Source of the DNA: Bradyrhizobium diversitatis
GTDB lineage: Bacteria; Pseudomonadota; Alphaproteobacteria; Rhizobiales; Xanthobacteraceae
NCBI RefSeq assembly: GCF_016031635.1
Contig: NZ_JACEGD010000009.1
Coordinates: forward strand, 40,001-104,000
Length of the DNA stretch: 64,000 nt
Reading direction: 5' to 3'
Shown here: one piece after another, positions 24,399 through 33,034 of the stretch
How the letters are laid out: each line of letters opens with the position of its first letter
Position numbering within the stretch: the first letter of the stretch is position 1
The notes under the pieces: generated by a model
What the model saw: the letters and a program-made list of their open reading frames with translations, nothing else
Database searches by the model: none
Told to the model about the DNA's origin: nothing
Translations under genes and position numbers: made by a program

Positions 24399-25205
24399 AT
24401 GTCCCGTTCACAGCTTGTTGCTGAACACTTGCCGTTGTTGCGCCGGTACGCGCGCGCCCTGACCGGCAGCCAGGCCTCCGGTGACGCCTATGTCGCAGCC
24501 ATGTTGGAAGCCATGCTGGGAGATCCGTCGGTGCTCGATGAGAGCCATGGGCCTCGGGCCGGCCTGTTCCGGCTGTTCACGCAGATCTGGAATTCGGTCT
24601 CGGTCAACGAGGATGCCGAGGTGACGACCCTACCGATGCCGCCGGAGCGGCGGCTGTCGAACATCACGCCGTTGCCGCGTCAGGCCTTCCTGCTGCTTTC
24701 GCTCGAGGGCTTCTCGGAAGAGGAAGTCGCCTTCGTTCTCGGCACCGACGTCGCGGAGACGCGGCGCCTTGCAGACGCTGCCGGACGCGAGATGGCGGCC
24801 GAGATTGCGACCGACGTGCTGATCATCGAGGACGAGACCTTCATCGCCATGGACCTCGAGAGCCTGGTGAAGAATCTCGGCCACAACGTCGTCGGCGTCG
24901 CGCGCACCCATGCCGATGCAGTGGCGCTGGCCAAGAACAAGCGGCCCGGCCTGATCCTAGCCGACATCCAGCTCGCCGACGGCTCGTCGGGCCTTGATGC
25001 GGTCAATGAACTGCTGCGTACCTTCGAGGTGCCCGTGGTGTTCATCACGGCCTATCCGGAGCGCTTCCTCACCGGAGAGCGCCCCGAGCCGGCGTTCCTG
25101 ATCTCAAAACCGTTCCAGCCGGCGATGGTATCGGCAGTGGCGAGCCAGGCCCTGTTCTTCCAGCGCAATTCGCGCAATCGCGCGCCGAAGGCGCCGGCAG
25201 CGTAA
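24399..25205 (+). CDS. phyR: Response regulator PhyR, anti-anti-sigma factor
   Basis: 268 residues from ATG at 24399, which has GGAG just upstream; an earlier ATG lies in the promoter region. The N-terminal half is a sigma-like domain that mimics EcfG (LLRRYARALTGSQ, PRQAFLLLSLEGFSEEEVAFVLG). The C-terminal receiver has the acidic pair E144/D145, phospho-acceptor D189 in ILADIQLADG and KPF near the end. Phosphorylation releases the sigma-like domain to bind NepR and free EcfG. The cognate PhyK-type histidine kinase is not adjacent. Confidence 0.97.
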   Translation: MSRSQLVAEHLPLLRRYARALTGSQASGDAYVAAMLEAMLGDPSVLDESHGPRAGLFRLFTQIWNSVSVNEDAEVTTLPMPPERRLSNITPLPRQAFLLLSLEGFSEEEVAFVLGTDVAETRRLADAAGREMAAEIATDVLIIEDETFIAMDLESLVKNLGHNVVGVARTHADAVALAKNKRPGLILADIQLADGSSGLDAVNELLRTFEVPVVFITAYPERFLTGERPEPAFLISKPFQPAMVSAVASQALFFQRNSRNRAPKAPAA

Positions 25206-25242
25206 GAAGGCCTGGTAGCCCGGCAATTGGCGAAGTGATCTG

Positions 25243-25274
25243 ATCCGGCGTGCCGCAAGGCACGCCGGATTTTT
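25243..25274 (+). terminator. Rho-independent terminator of phyR
   Basis: Perfect 12-bp stem ATCCGGCGTGCC / GGCACGCCGGAT, GCAA loop, then TTTT, 38 bases beyond the phyR stop. Confidence 0.88.
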
Positions 25275-25367
25275 CATGTCCGCTGCCATGCTTGACGGCC
25301 GTGGAATTCACCGCCCATACCTCATGCAGAGGCTGCGCCTGCGGCCGCACCAATCGGAGATGTCCCC

Positions 25368-25982
25368 ATGGACCAGCAACTCCTCGATCGCCTCGCCATC
25401 CGCGACCTCGTCGAGAACTGGGCGGTGTGGCGCGACGCGGGCGACTGGGAGCGCTTTGCCACGGTCTGGCATGACGAGGGCTGGATGTCCGCCACCTGGT
25501 TTCAGGGGCCGGCGCGGGATTTCATGCGGGTCAGCCAGGAGGGATTCGCGAAGGGCGTGCGCATCCTGCATTTCCTCGGCGGCACCAGCATCGATCTTGC
25601 CGGCGAGCGGGCCATCGCCCAGACCAAGATGACGATCTCGCAGCGCGCCCTCGTGCACGACGTGCTCTGCGACGTCGTCTGCACCGGGCGCTTCTACGAT
25701 TTCCTGGAGAAGCGGCATGACCAATTCGGTATTGGCAAATGGGGCATCGTCCGCCGCCAGCCGATCTACGAGAAGGACCGGATCGATCCGGTCGATCCCG
25801 CCGCGACGCTGCGCCTCGACCAGGAGGCGCTCGCCGCGCTGCCCGAAGGCTATCGCCACCTCGCCTACATGCAGGAGCTGATCGGCTACAAGGTCAAGCG
25901 CGACATGCCGGGCCTCACCGGCCCAGAAGTCGAGAAGCTCTATGGCGAAGGGCGGGAATGGCTCGCGGCGAAAGCGACCTAA
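25368..25982 (+). CDS. SnoaL-like / nuclear transport factor 2 family protein
   Basis: 204 residues. The N-terminal half shows the NTF2-like pattern of this SnoaL_4-type group: LLDRLAIRDLVENWAVWRD, then FATVWHDEGWM, then FLGGTSIDLAGERAIAQTKM. It is a cupped alpha+beta fold often used by small-molecule isomerases, hydratases or as a pure binding protein; no reaction can be assigned. No signal peptide. Single gene after the phyR terminator. Confidence 0.85.
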   Translation: MDQQLLDRLAIRDLVENWAVWRDAGDWERFATVWHDEGWMSATWFQGPARDFMRVSQEGFAKGVRILHFLGGTSIDLAGERAIAQTKMTISQRALVHDVLCDVVCTGRFYDFLEKRHDQFGIGKWGIVRRQPIYEKDRIDPVDPAATLRLDQEALAALPEGYRHLAYMQELIGYKVKRDMPGLTGPEVEKLYGEGREWLAAKAT

Positions 25983-26130
25983 GCGGCAAACGAGGAAGGC
26001 CGGCCGATCGGAGCCGCGCGAAAGCGGTCCGAACAGCCTCGTTCATGTCGGTCTCTCCTAGTGAAACGGGCGCCTGCCCGATCGACGGCTGCAACAAGGA
26101 TGGCCATAGCCGCACCAAGCGTGCATGCGG

Positions 26131-26147
26131 GTCAGGGATTTCCTGAC
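26131..26147. promoter_or_regulatory. 17-bp palindrome GTCAGG-N5-CCTGAC, copy 1
   Basis: GTCAGG, GATTT, CCTGAC: perfect 6-bp arms and 5-base centre, about 78 bases upstream of the small membrane protein start. The same arms and spacing recur at 30298-30314. A further CCTGAC half-site is at 26163. This looks like a regulator binding site; the regulator is unknown. Confidence 0.5.
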
Positions 26148-26224
26148 GCCGATTGGAGGTTACCTGACTGACGAGACGACATGAGGCCGCGCAAGATCGA
26201 GCCGGGACCGTGCAGGAGGAGACC

Positions 26225-26410
26225 ATGGAGCTTGCGATCGGCTTGGGCATGCTGGTGATTGCCATCGTGCTGATCTACGCCGGACTGCCGGACAAGCAGG
26301 GCGGCAGTCCTCGCTTCCTGCGGTTCCATGCCGCATCCGTCCTGTATCCACCCTTGATCCTCGTATTCATCGCGCTCGGTACGGCTCAGGTCGTCTTCTC
26401 CTTCGACTAG
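26225..26410 (+). CDS. Small hypothetical membrane protein
   Basis: 61 residues from ATG at 26225, which has AGGAGGAG 5 bases upstream; the GTG at 26210 would overlap that ribosome site. Two predicted membrane segments: MELAIGLGMLVIAIVLIYAG and a second around YPPLILVFIALGTAQVVF. No known domain recognised. The palindrome at 26131 may regulate it. Confidence 0.7.
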   Translation: MELAIGLGMLVIAIVLIYAGLPDKQGGSPRFLRFHAASVLYPPLILVFIALGTAQVVFSFD

Positions 26411-26571
26411 GGCGATGCGTCCGATGCGCATGAATGGTGATGCGGCCAGGAGCTGAGAGAGCTACATAGCCGTCGACGCCACTCCCGTTGAATACGACGT
26501 TCCAACCCTTCGATTGGCACGTCGCATGTCAGGAAGAGACGCCGACGTCGTTCGCCTACGCAGGTCTCAAA

Positions 26572-26976
26572 TCACGGACAGGGATGACGTTGCCCGTCAT
26601 ATCCGAGATACGTTCCCGAAGCCGGGTCGTAGGATTTGAATCGTTGCGAACAGTACGCATCGTTTTCGGCTGCCTGGGCGCGGCTGTTCGCGATCGCTCC
26701 CCCGATAGCGGCGCCGGCCGCAAATCCACCGAGCGCCGGGGCCCAGCCGTAACGGCGCGGATAGCCATAGCGCCATCCGTGGTGGTGATGGTGATGATAC
26801 CATCCTCCTCGCCATTGAACGGCGACGATGTTGGAGGGCATACCGGGCGTGCTTTGTACAGCAAGAGGTGCGGCCGTCGCGCTGTTCACGCCGAGACTGT
26901 TCATCCCAAGGCTGTTCGCTCCAAGGGTGGTCGCAAGCAGCGCGCCTGCGACGGCCAACTTTTGCAAATGTCTCAC
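26572..26976 (-). CDS. BA14K family exported protein
   Basis: 134 residues from GTG at 26976, chosen because GGAG lies 7 bases upstream and it begins the signal peptide (VRHLQKLAVAGALLATTLGA). The mature protein has a Trp/His run (WYHHHHHHGWRYGYP), a glycine/alanine hydrophobic segment (GGFAAGAAIGGAIA), and the C-terminal BA14K signature YCSQRFKSYDPASGTYLGYDG. BA14K proteins are small surface or periplasmic proteins first described as Brucella antigens with lectin-like properties. Intact and monocistronic. Confidence 0.85.
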   Translation of the reverse strand: MRHLQKLAVAGALLATTLGANSLGMNSLGVNSATAAPLAVQSTPGMPSNIVAVQWRGGWYHHHHHHGWRYGYPRRYGWAPALGGFAAGAAIGGAIANSRAQAAENDAYCSQRFKSYDPASGTYLGYDGQRHPCP

Positions 26977-27543
26977 TTTCGATCTCCGTTTATCACGCTT
27001 CGCGTTGGGCCAATTCATCTGCGAGCCCAAGGTTCAATTGCGCAAGGTACAAACGCGTACCCAAGCGAGCAGCGTAAACGGATGGCAGTGACCCATCGAT
27101 GGCCTGAAGGAGTGCGTACCGAAACGTACGTTCCGAGCCGGCATGCCGTGACAGCCGCGAGGGCTCATCGTAAGATGTCGTCTCGCGGCAAAGATAAAAT
27201 TCGGGCCGCCAAGATCATTTCCAGGAGGGAATACGGCTCCGACGCTCGCGTCGGAGCCGTTCTTCGCTGGGCCGCAAACCTCGCACGGCCAACTCTTCTT
27301 GAACAGTCACCGAGCCGGTAGCTGTCACGCAAGGCGCTCGAGGGCGGCCGGGCTGACCCGGCGCGGAAGCGTAATCTCGCGCATCGAAAAGAGCGGGGCG
27401 GAGCATCACAATTGCCGCGATGCCGGATTCCCCGTTCCGGCGTCAGCCTCAGCTGCAGGGACTCCGGCTCAGCCCACGACCCGGTCCTTATCGAGTCGAG
27501 CGGGATAGGAGCCCACACCGCGTTTGGCGCTGGCATTGCCACG
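26977..27543. other. 567-bp stretch without a convincing gene
   Basis: Holds the promoter side of the BA14K gene and a downstream region of the response-regulator gene. A hairpin at 27235-27258 (GGCTCCGAC / GTCGGAGCC with a GC-rich centre) is followed by GTTCTTC and looks terminator-like. A perfect AACGTACGTT palindrome is near 27124. One open frame from about 27082 on the plus strand has no good ribosome site and arginine-rich, shadow-like composition, so it is not called. Confidence 0.5.
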
Positions 27544-28206
27544 TCATTCCTTGGACAGATGATCGAGCCAGCCCTGAGAGACGCCGTAGCGGACGATGTC
27601 GGCGCGCTTGTGCAGCCCCAGTTTCTCCACGGCTCTCGATTTATGAGTTTCGATGGTCTTGATGCTGACGTCCAGACGCGCAGCGATCTCCTTGTTGCTA
27701 AATCCCTGGGCAATGAAGCGGAGGACCTCGGCCTCGCGCGGCGTGAGCTCCAGCTGAGTTGCGCTTTCGGAAGGTGCGTGATCGCCGGGTGGAGATGGCA
27801 GCGCTTTCTCCGCGATCGCCGGGTCCAGATAGATCCCGCCCTCGGCGATCGCACGGATGGCACGCACCAGTTCATCCGCTGCGGATCGTTTGAGCAGATA
27901 TCCACGTGCGCCGGCCTGCAACATCGGCTGAACGTAAGCACGATCCTCGTGCACCGTGAGTGCCAGCAATCGAACGTTGGGAAACTCGATCGCAATTCGT
28001 TGCGCCAGTTCGATGCCGCTAATGATTGGAAGCGAGATATCCAGCACGGCAATATCCGGTCGCTCCCTGCCGATGACGTCGATCGCGTTCTGCCCGTCGG
28101 TCGCCTCGCCAACGATGGAGATGTCTTGAACGGGCTCCAGCAAGGCCTTCATGCCTGCAAGGACAAGCGGATGATCGTCAGCCAGCGTGATTCGGATCGG
28201 TTTCAC
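27544..28206 (-). CDS. LuxR/NarL family response regulator
   Basis: 220 residues from GTG at 28206, whose first bases overlap the kinase TGA (GTGA), so the two are translationally coupled. Receiver domain: ITLADDHPLVLAGMKALL, phospho-acceptor aspartate in IAVLDISLP, and the conserved lysine in GYLLKRSAAD. C-terminal LuxR helix-turn-helix: LTPREAEVLRFIAQGFSNKE then IAARLDVSIKTIETHKSR. Output of the two-component pair with the histidine kinase immediately upstream; its target genes are unknown, but the repeated palindrome near 30298 is a candidate. Confidence 0.95.
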   Translation of the reverse strand: MKPIRITLADDHPLVLAGMKALLEPVQDISIVGEATDGQNAIDVIGRERPDIAVLDISLPIISGIELAQRIAIEFPNVRLLALTVHEDRAYVQPMLQAGARGYLLKRSAADELVRAIRAIAEGGIYLDPAIAEKALPSPPGDHAPSESATQLELTPREAEVLRFIAQGFSNKEIAARLDVSIKTIETHKSRAVEKLGLHKRADIVRYGVSQGWLDHLSKE

Positions 28207-30233
28207 GAGCCTGCATCCTGTCCGGAAAGAGGTACCGTCATGAAGAGTGTCGTCCCGATATTGGGCGCGGATTCGACGGTAAGCGAACCGCCGAGCAGCG
28301 CCAGCCGCTCCTCCATGACGGAAAGGCCGAGTCTGGAAGCGTTGAGGCCCGACAGTTTCGACGGATCGAAGCCGATCCCGTCGTCTTCGACGATGACGCG
28401 AAGTTCGTCCTTTCGCCGGTCGAAGACGAGACTGACGTTGCGCGCATTGCCGTGCTTGGCCACATTGTTGAGAGCTTCTTGAATCGCGCGGTAGAGGGCG
28501 ATCTCGACTTCGATCGGGAGGCGGTCTGCCGGTCCAATCAACTGGACGTCGGTACTGATTCCGAAGCGCCGGGTCCACTCCGCACAGAATGCTTCGATGG
28601 CTCTGTGTAGTCCAAGATCGTCGAGGGCGGTAGGACGAAGGTCTGCAGCGATCTCGTGGATGTCTCGTCCGATCCCGCTGGCGAGCCCCTGCAGCCAGTG
28701 CAACTTATCGACCTGAGCCGGATCGGAGGATGTCGTCGCGAGCGATTGTTCGAGATTCTTCAACCCCAGCAGCAGCCCGGTCACCGTCTGACCGATCTGA
28801 TCGTGCAATTCACGGGAGATTCGCCGGCGTTCGTTCTCCTCGGCGTCGCCGAGCCGCCGCAGCAGGCGCTGGCGATCGAACTCCGCCCGCTTCATCTCGT
28901 CAATGTCCAGGAGCACACCGATGATGACTTCGGCGTTGTATCCGTCGATCCGCGAGCTGCGGCCGCTGGCGCGCAGCCAGCGGCCGTCCGGAGGAGCCGT
29001 GCGGAACTCTGCGGCGACGGCGTCGCTCTTGCGGGATTGCAGCAATATCTTCTCGAATGAGGCGCGGTCCGCCGGGTCGATGCCGGTCAGGAGCGTCTCG
29101 AAGGGCAGGCTCACGTCGCCGGTGGCGGCGCTATTGATGATCTTGAGCATGTCCAGGGCCCGTGGCGAGGCGATGACTTCGCCGGTCGGCACGTTCCAGC
29201 TGAATACTCCGAGATCCGCCGCATCGACCATGAGCCGTCGTCTTTCCTCGCTCTGTCTCAGGGCCAGCGCGGCTTGGGCCTCTTGCTCGACGCGTCGCTG
29301 CGATATGTCGCGCGCCGTAAACCAGACGAGCGCGAGCCCGAGGGCCAGGCTCACGGCACCTCCACTGGCGAGAAAAATTGCTGACCGGCGGACCGGGGCA
29401 TCGAGCTGGTCCGTCGGGATGGCGAGGTGAACCGACCAACCGCCTGTGCCAGGCAGTCCCTTGTAGATGGAGTCGACCTTGGCTCCTTCGAGCGTCGTCC
29501 CGACATAGCTGCCTTGGGACCCCTGGGCGATTGCTTCCCGCACAGATGCGCTGGCTGGACGGCCGAGCTCAAATTGCTCGGCGACGGTGCGCGCGACGAT
29601 GTTGCCCTTGCCATCGACGACGACACCGACCCATCCAGGCGGCGCCCCCGCGCTCTTCAGAATCTGGCTGACCGCGTCGGGCACCAGCGCGACAGTCAGG
29701 ACGAATCTGAGGTCGCCGTTCCGTTCGACGGGGGCTCGCAAGGCGACGAGGCGTTTGCCCGAAATCGGACCCAGAGGTCCAATTCCACCGATCGCCGCCT
29801 TGCGGGTCGTCAGGATTCTCTCGAAATTCTCCCGATCTGCAGTTGCCCCGAGATCGGCTCCGATGGGGCGTAGCAGATTGAGCACTTGATTGCCCTTGGG
29901 GTCGACCAGCTCGATCGTTTCCCAAAGAGGCCTGGTTTCCTTGACGCGTAGAGCTTCGACATAAAACGACGAGAGATCCGAAGTATCAAGGCTGGCTGAG
30001 GCAGCAAGCGTCTCGGCGATCTGGACCTGAAGCGCCAGATCCGAAGAGATGCGCGTCACGACACGGTCGAGCGTTTCGAGAGCGGCGAGGCGCGAGTCGG
30101 TCCGCTCTTGGCGGGCATTCAGGAAAACGACCCATCCCGCGAACAGAACGAGCGGAATGGCCGCCGCCATGATGAGCAGGATCAGCGGACGTTGTGCGGC
30201 CCGCGCCGAACCTGGTTGGACAACTGCTCTCAC
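28203..30233 (-). CDS. Membrane sensor histidine kinase with Cache and PAS domains (HisKA_3 type)
   Basis: 676 residues from GTG at 30233. Membrane segment 1 (LILLIMAAAIPLVLFAGWVV, about 18-37), a periplasmic double-Cache sensor (about 45-290, with LVDPKGNQVLNLL and VALRAPVERNG), membrane segment 2 (IFLASGGAVSLALGLALVWF), then a PAS domain, then the dimerisation/phosphoacceptor helix ERRRISRELHDQIGQTVTGL with His477, and a HATPase domain (ALYRAIQEALNNVAKHG, VEDDGIGFD, LGLSVMEERL). This NarX-type kinase senses an extracellular small molecule and phosphorylates the overlapping LuxR regulator. Confidence 0.95.
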   Translation of the reverse strand: MRAVVQPGSARAAQRPLILLIMAAAIPLVLFAGWVVFLNARQERTDSRLAALETLDRVVTRISSDLALQVQIAETLAASASLDTSDLSSFYVEALRVKETRPLWETIELVDPKGNQVLNLLRPIGADLGATADRENFERILTTRKAAIGGIGPLGPISGKRLVALRAPVERNGDLRFVLTVALVPDAVSQILKSAGAPPGWVGVVVDGKGNIVARTVAEQFELGRPASASVREAIAQGSQGSYVGTTLEGAKVDSIYKGLPGTGGWSVHLAIPTDQLDAPVRRSAIFLASGGAVSLALGLALVWFTARDISQRRVEQEAQAALALRQSEERRRLMVDAADLGVFSWNVPTGEVIASPRALDMLKIINSAATGDVSLPFETLLTGIDPADRASFEKILLQSRKSDAVAAEFRTAPPDGRWLRASGRSSRIDGYNAEVIIGVLLDIDEMKRAEFDRQRLLRRLGDAEENERRRISRELHDQIGQTVTGLLLGLKNLEQSLATTSSDPAQVDKLHWLQGLASGIGRDIHEIAADLRPTALDDLGLHRAIEAFCAEWTRRFGISTDVQLIGPADRLPIEVEIALYRAIQEALNNVAKHGNARNVSLVFDRRKDELRVIVEDDGIGFDPSKLSGLNASRLGLSVMEERLALLGGSLTVESAPNIGTTLFMTVPLSGQDAGS

Positions 30234-30297
30234 TCTCGGTGCCTCACGTTAGCATGGCCGCGGTTCGCAAGCCGCAGCAACCCGCCAAAGCCAACTT

Positions 30298-30314
30298 GTC
30301 AGGTTTTTCCTGAC
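30298..30314. promoter_or_regulatory. 17-bp palindrome GTCAGG-N5-CCTGAC, copy 2
   Basis: GTCAGG, TTTTT, CCTGAC, lying in the gap between the divergent histidine kinase and Crp/Fnr genes, where a shared operator is expected. Identical arms and spacing to the copy at 26131-26147. A degenerate third match (GTCAGG-AAATT-CCCCAC) is at 32145-32161. Confidence 0.55.
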
Positions 30315-30360
30315 GGGAACCGTCCTTCAGCCCGACTGGGCCAAAAGTGACCCACTCCCC

Positions 30361-31212
30361 ATGATCGGTCAAACGGCAACCGAAAGATGGCACATGCTGG
30401 AACTGGATCTTGTAAAGAAGAACGCGCGAAAACCGGGGACTGCTCCGTCGATCGTGTCGAAGATCGCTCCCCAGACGCGCGACGCATCGCCTCCCTCCTT
30501 GGGCAACGACCTCATCGCGCATCTCTCGCCTCGGTCGCGTCGATTGCTTCTGGACCGCTGCGATTCGATCCGCTTGACGGCACGACAGGTGCTGCAGGAG
30601 CGAGGTCTTCCCCTGCAATACGCATACTTCATCGAGTCCGGCGCGGCGTCGCTCACGACCCGGGTCGGAGATTGCCCGCCTGTTGAAATCCATACCCTGG
30701 GGAAAAAAGACTTCGTCGGCGTCCCCCTGGTGCTGGGAATGCGGATCTCTCCGCATCGGTGCACTGTTCACGTTCCTGGAAAGGCGCTGCGGATCCAAAC
30801 CGAAGCGCTGATCGGGTTGATCAAGACGGACACAGAGGTGGAGAAGCTGTTGTTGCGGTACGTCCAGGCAACGCTGATACACAGCGCTCAGTTGGTCGCA
30901 TGCAACTCGCGGCATAATCTGTCGCAGCGGCTGGCCCGATGGCTGCTGGTCGCACGCGATCGGATCGGAGACAACGAGGTTGCATTGACTCACAAATGCA
31001 TGGCGCAAGCGCTCGGCGTACGCCGTGCCGGCATTACGACTGCGGTGGGAGACATGGAGGCAAACGGTCTGATCCGGCGGAGCCGTGGGCGAACGGTGAT
31101 CGTCGATGAGACCCGCCTGGAGCAGGCATCCTGCGACTGCTTCCGCGTCATTCGATCCGCCCACGAGAATTCTCTGTTGGGACCGATCGCGTTGCGCGTC
31201 GCGCATCCTTGA
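30361..31212 (+). CDS. Crp/Fnr family transcriptional regulator
   Basis: 283 residues. After a variable N-terminus, the cyclic-nucleotide-binding-type barrel runs from LIAHLSPRSRRLLLDRCDSI through YFIESGAASLTTRV to KDFVGVPLVLGM, then a dimer helix, then a Crp-type winged helix-turn-helix (RLARWLLVARDRIGDNEVAL, MAQALGVRRAGITTAVGDME, GLIRRSRGRTVIV). No Fnr cysteine cluster is seen, so it is not an obvious oxygen sensor. A start at 30394 (MLELDL) is an alternative. Divergent from the kinase gene across the palindrome at 30298. Confidence 0.92.
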   Translation: MIGQTATERWHMLELDLVKKNARKPGTAPSIVSKIAPQTRDASPPSLGNDLIAHLSPRSRRLLLDRCDSIRLTARQVLQERGLPLQYAYFIESGAASLTTRVGDCPPVEIHTLGKKDFVGVPLVLGMRISPHRCTVHVPGKALRIQTEALIGLIKTDTEVEKLLLRYVQATLIHSAQLVACNSRHNLSQRLARWLLVARDRIGDNEVALTHKCMAQALGVRRAGITTAVGDMEANGLIRRSRGRTVIVDETRLEQASCDCFRVIRSAHENSLLGPIALRVAHP

Positions 31213-31256
31213 CCTCAGGATTTTGCGTGGGGCTTGTGCAAAGGAGTGCATGCGGC

Positions 31257-31493
31257 ATGAGTCTGGCGTCCACGATCGTTGGAAATGGCAAATTGCAATC
31301 TGATGCGGAAATTCTTGTAGAGGCGCTTGAGGAGACCAAGCGCCTGCTTGCGTCGGCCGGAGTTGCCGGCGCGACATGCAGGTCCGAGCAGCACGAGCTC
31401 CTGAATATGATCGAGTTCGTAATTTATGATCCGGCCGTCGCGCGTGCCGCGGAGCGGCTGAAGCTGCGTGCACGATTGAAAGCGGTCGTCTGA
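31257..31493 (+). CDS. Small hypothetical protein
   Basis: 78 residues from ATG at 31257 (MSLASTIVGNGKLQSDAEIL); AGGAG lies 11 bases upstream. Predominantly helical (VEALEETKRLLASAGV and FVIYDPAVARAAERLKLRAR), no membrane segment. It starts 44 bases after the Crp/Fnr stop and is probably co-transcribed. No family recognised. Confidence 0.6.
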   Translation: MSLASTIVGNGKLQSDAEILVEALEETKRLLASAGVAGATCRSEQHELLNMIEFVIYDPAVARAAERLKLRARLKAVV

Positions 31494-31522
31494 CCGACCT
31501 TTGGCCCGTCGACCCATTCAGC

Positions 31523-31570
31523 ATATTGAGATATTGCGATATTGCGATATTGCGATATTGCGATATTGCG
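31523..31570 (+). repeat. Tandem repeat of 8-bp unit ATATTGCG
   Basis: Six consecutive 8-bp units: one variant ATATTGAG (31523-31530) and five exact ATATTGCG (31531-31570). The repeat is AT-rich compared with its surroundings and lies 30 bases after the small ORF stop. It is not within a called gene. Confidence 0.9.
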
Positions 31571-31731
31571 GAATGAGGCGGCCGAACACGCCGCGCGGAT
31601 CTGGCCAGGATGCCGCTTCGTCCCATCGCAAGAAGTTCGTGAGTGGTACCTCGGTTCTTCTGACGTCGGCTTGCTGTGCTCCTCGCGTCCTTGATCGCTT
31701 GCCTCTACGTAGCGATACGAAGCGGTCACAC

Positions 31732-31929
31732 CTAGGACGAATCCTCGGCCGGACCGTTGATGGCGTCGATCAGGTGCGCCACAAGAATGCTGGCGCTGAA
31801 GAACATCATGCAGGCGACCACAATTCCGATCATTCGCGTGCCTTCGATGTGCGGGATGACACGTAGCGCGCCAAGACCGCTTCCCAAACCCGGTCGAGGA
31901 TAGTTTGGAAGATGGTCGTCCGACGCCAT
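31732..31929 (-). CDS. Small hypothetical membrane protein
   Basis: 65 residues: a polar N-terminus (MASDDHLPNYPRPGLGSG) and one strong membrane segment (MIGIVVACMMFFSASILVAH), then a short polar tail. The ribosome site (GGGAA) is weak. The charge pattern and a clear single helix favour a real gene, but no family is recognised. It lies in a gene-poor region. Confidence 0.5.
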   Translation of the reverse strand: MASDDHLPNYPRPGLGSGLGALRVIPHIEGTRMIGIVVACMMFFSASILVAHLIDAINGPAEDSS

Positions 31930-32497
31930 GATTTCCCGGCGTGCGCCGGGATGTTGCGCGCGGCCCGGGGGGCTCCCGGTCCGGGCAACAGAACGCGGGG
32001 GCCGTCACCTCGGCCGGTGGATAGCCAGCTGCCGATTTTCGATCGCACGAACAATGTCATATCCAGTCTCCCGGGATGGCAGCGGTGCTCGGTAAAGCTG
32101 GAGTTCAAATGGCCTCCGGGCTAGTCGGGCTGACTCCCCGGGCAGTCAGGAAATTCCCCACGTTGCGACGGCGCAACGATATGCGCGCATTGTGCCGGCT
32201 TCCGCCGAGCGCGCTCCGGGGCCTTCAACGGAATCTCCGGGGGGGGGGCTTGCGGACAAAAGTAAGGCGCGACCGGCATCACCACAGTCGCGCCCTACGT
32301 CGCCGGCTTATGGGGCAGGGGGGAATAGCCGGCTGCTGAGACGACTCCTGACAGTCGGAGTCGTTCCACGGCTTGCGAAATATTTCGCCGACCTGCGGCA
32401 TTTTTCGCACACGGTTAAGTGATCGTAATGGCCGAGAACCGCCGATCCTGTGGCGGCGTTGTTCCCGTGATCGCCATGGGGCGAGGGATTGACAGCC
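31930..32497. other. 568-bp stretch without a convincing gene
   Basis: Contains a degenerate copy of the GTCAGG palindrome (32145-32161), a run of ten G residues (32239-32248), and an 8-bp inverted repeat ACGACTCC / GGAGTCGT with 8-base loop at 32341-32364, which could be a terminator or operator. Short open frames here lack ribosome sites and coding-like composition. Confidence 0.5.
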
Positions 32498-32923
32498 ATG
32501 TCACAGATTCAAAAGGTATTTTTAGGCGCCATTGCGACCGTCGCCACGCTCGGTGCTGTGCAATTGGCCTCCGGCCATGACTTGGCCGGTCGCTGGCAGG
32601 CGGTCGCCGACACCTCCAGCCGCGGCGCGAACCTCGCCCCGAGCCACAACGTCAATCGCACCGCAAAGGCGGACCGGCTCGCCGAGATCAAGCCGGCGCC
32701 GGCTCCGACCCGCACGGTGTCGATGCGGCTGAACGACCTCGCCGACACGTCGGTGCTGCTGCGGCTCCCGGCGGTGATCGAGACCGGCAACGCCAAGCCG
32801 CCGGTGCTGCTCCTGAACCAGCAGAAGGTTCGCACCAGGCCGACGACGATCGCCTGTGAGCCGATGGTCAGCTCCCTGACCGAGGTCGCAAAGCTGCTCC
32901 AGCCCGGCCGTTGCGTGACCTGA
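32498..32923 (+). CDS. Exported hypothetical protein
   Basis: 141 residues from ATG at 32498, with GAGGG 10 bases upstream. Signal-type N-terminus (MSQIQKVFLGAIATVATLGA), then a basic/proline linker and a C-terminal region containing LRLPAVIETGNAKPPVLLLN and two cysteines (IACEPMVSSL, GRCVT) that could form a disulphide. No family recognised; short exported proteins of this type recur in Bradyrhizobium. Confidence 0.75.
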   Translation: MSQIQKVFLGAIATVATLGAVQLASGHDLAGRWQAVADTSSRGANLAPSHNVNRTAKADRLAEIKPAPAPTRTVSMRLNDLADTSVLLRLPAVIETGNAKPPVLLLNQQKVRTRPTTIACEPMVSSLTEVAKLLQPGRCVT

Positions 32924-32971
32924 TCGGCGCCTCCCGTGACGGGAGCCCTCCGGGCGGATGCTTCACATCCT

Positions 32972-32999
32972 CTTGATCCGCCGTTGCCTCGCGCTATAT
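32972..32999 (+). promoter_or_regulatory. Sigma-32 (RpoH)-type promoter of htpG
   Basis: CTTG (32972-32975), 18 bases, CTATAT (32994-32999), 35 bases before the htpG ATG. This agrees with the alphaproteobacterial RpoH consensus of a CTTG-type -35 and CTATAT-type -10 box. It fits a heat-shock gene. Confidence 0.7.
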
Positions 33000-33034
33000 C
33001 CGGGTTCCTCCCTTTGTTTTGACCGGGTAAGCGC

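Noticed and set aside
27082..27321. 80-codon plus-strand ORF in the 27-kb gap
   Set aside because: No ribosome site, basic shadow-like composition, and it contains a terminator-like hairpin.
28203..30233. The nearby histidine kinase as the PhyK partner of PhyR
   Set aside because: It is a HisKA_3/NarX-type kinase overlapping its own LuxR regulator, not a HWE/HisKA_2 kinase of the PhyK group.
31523..31570. Short regularly spaced repeats as a possible CRISPR array
   Set aside because: The 8-bp units are contiguous with no spacers, and no cas gene is present.
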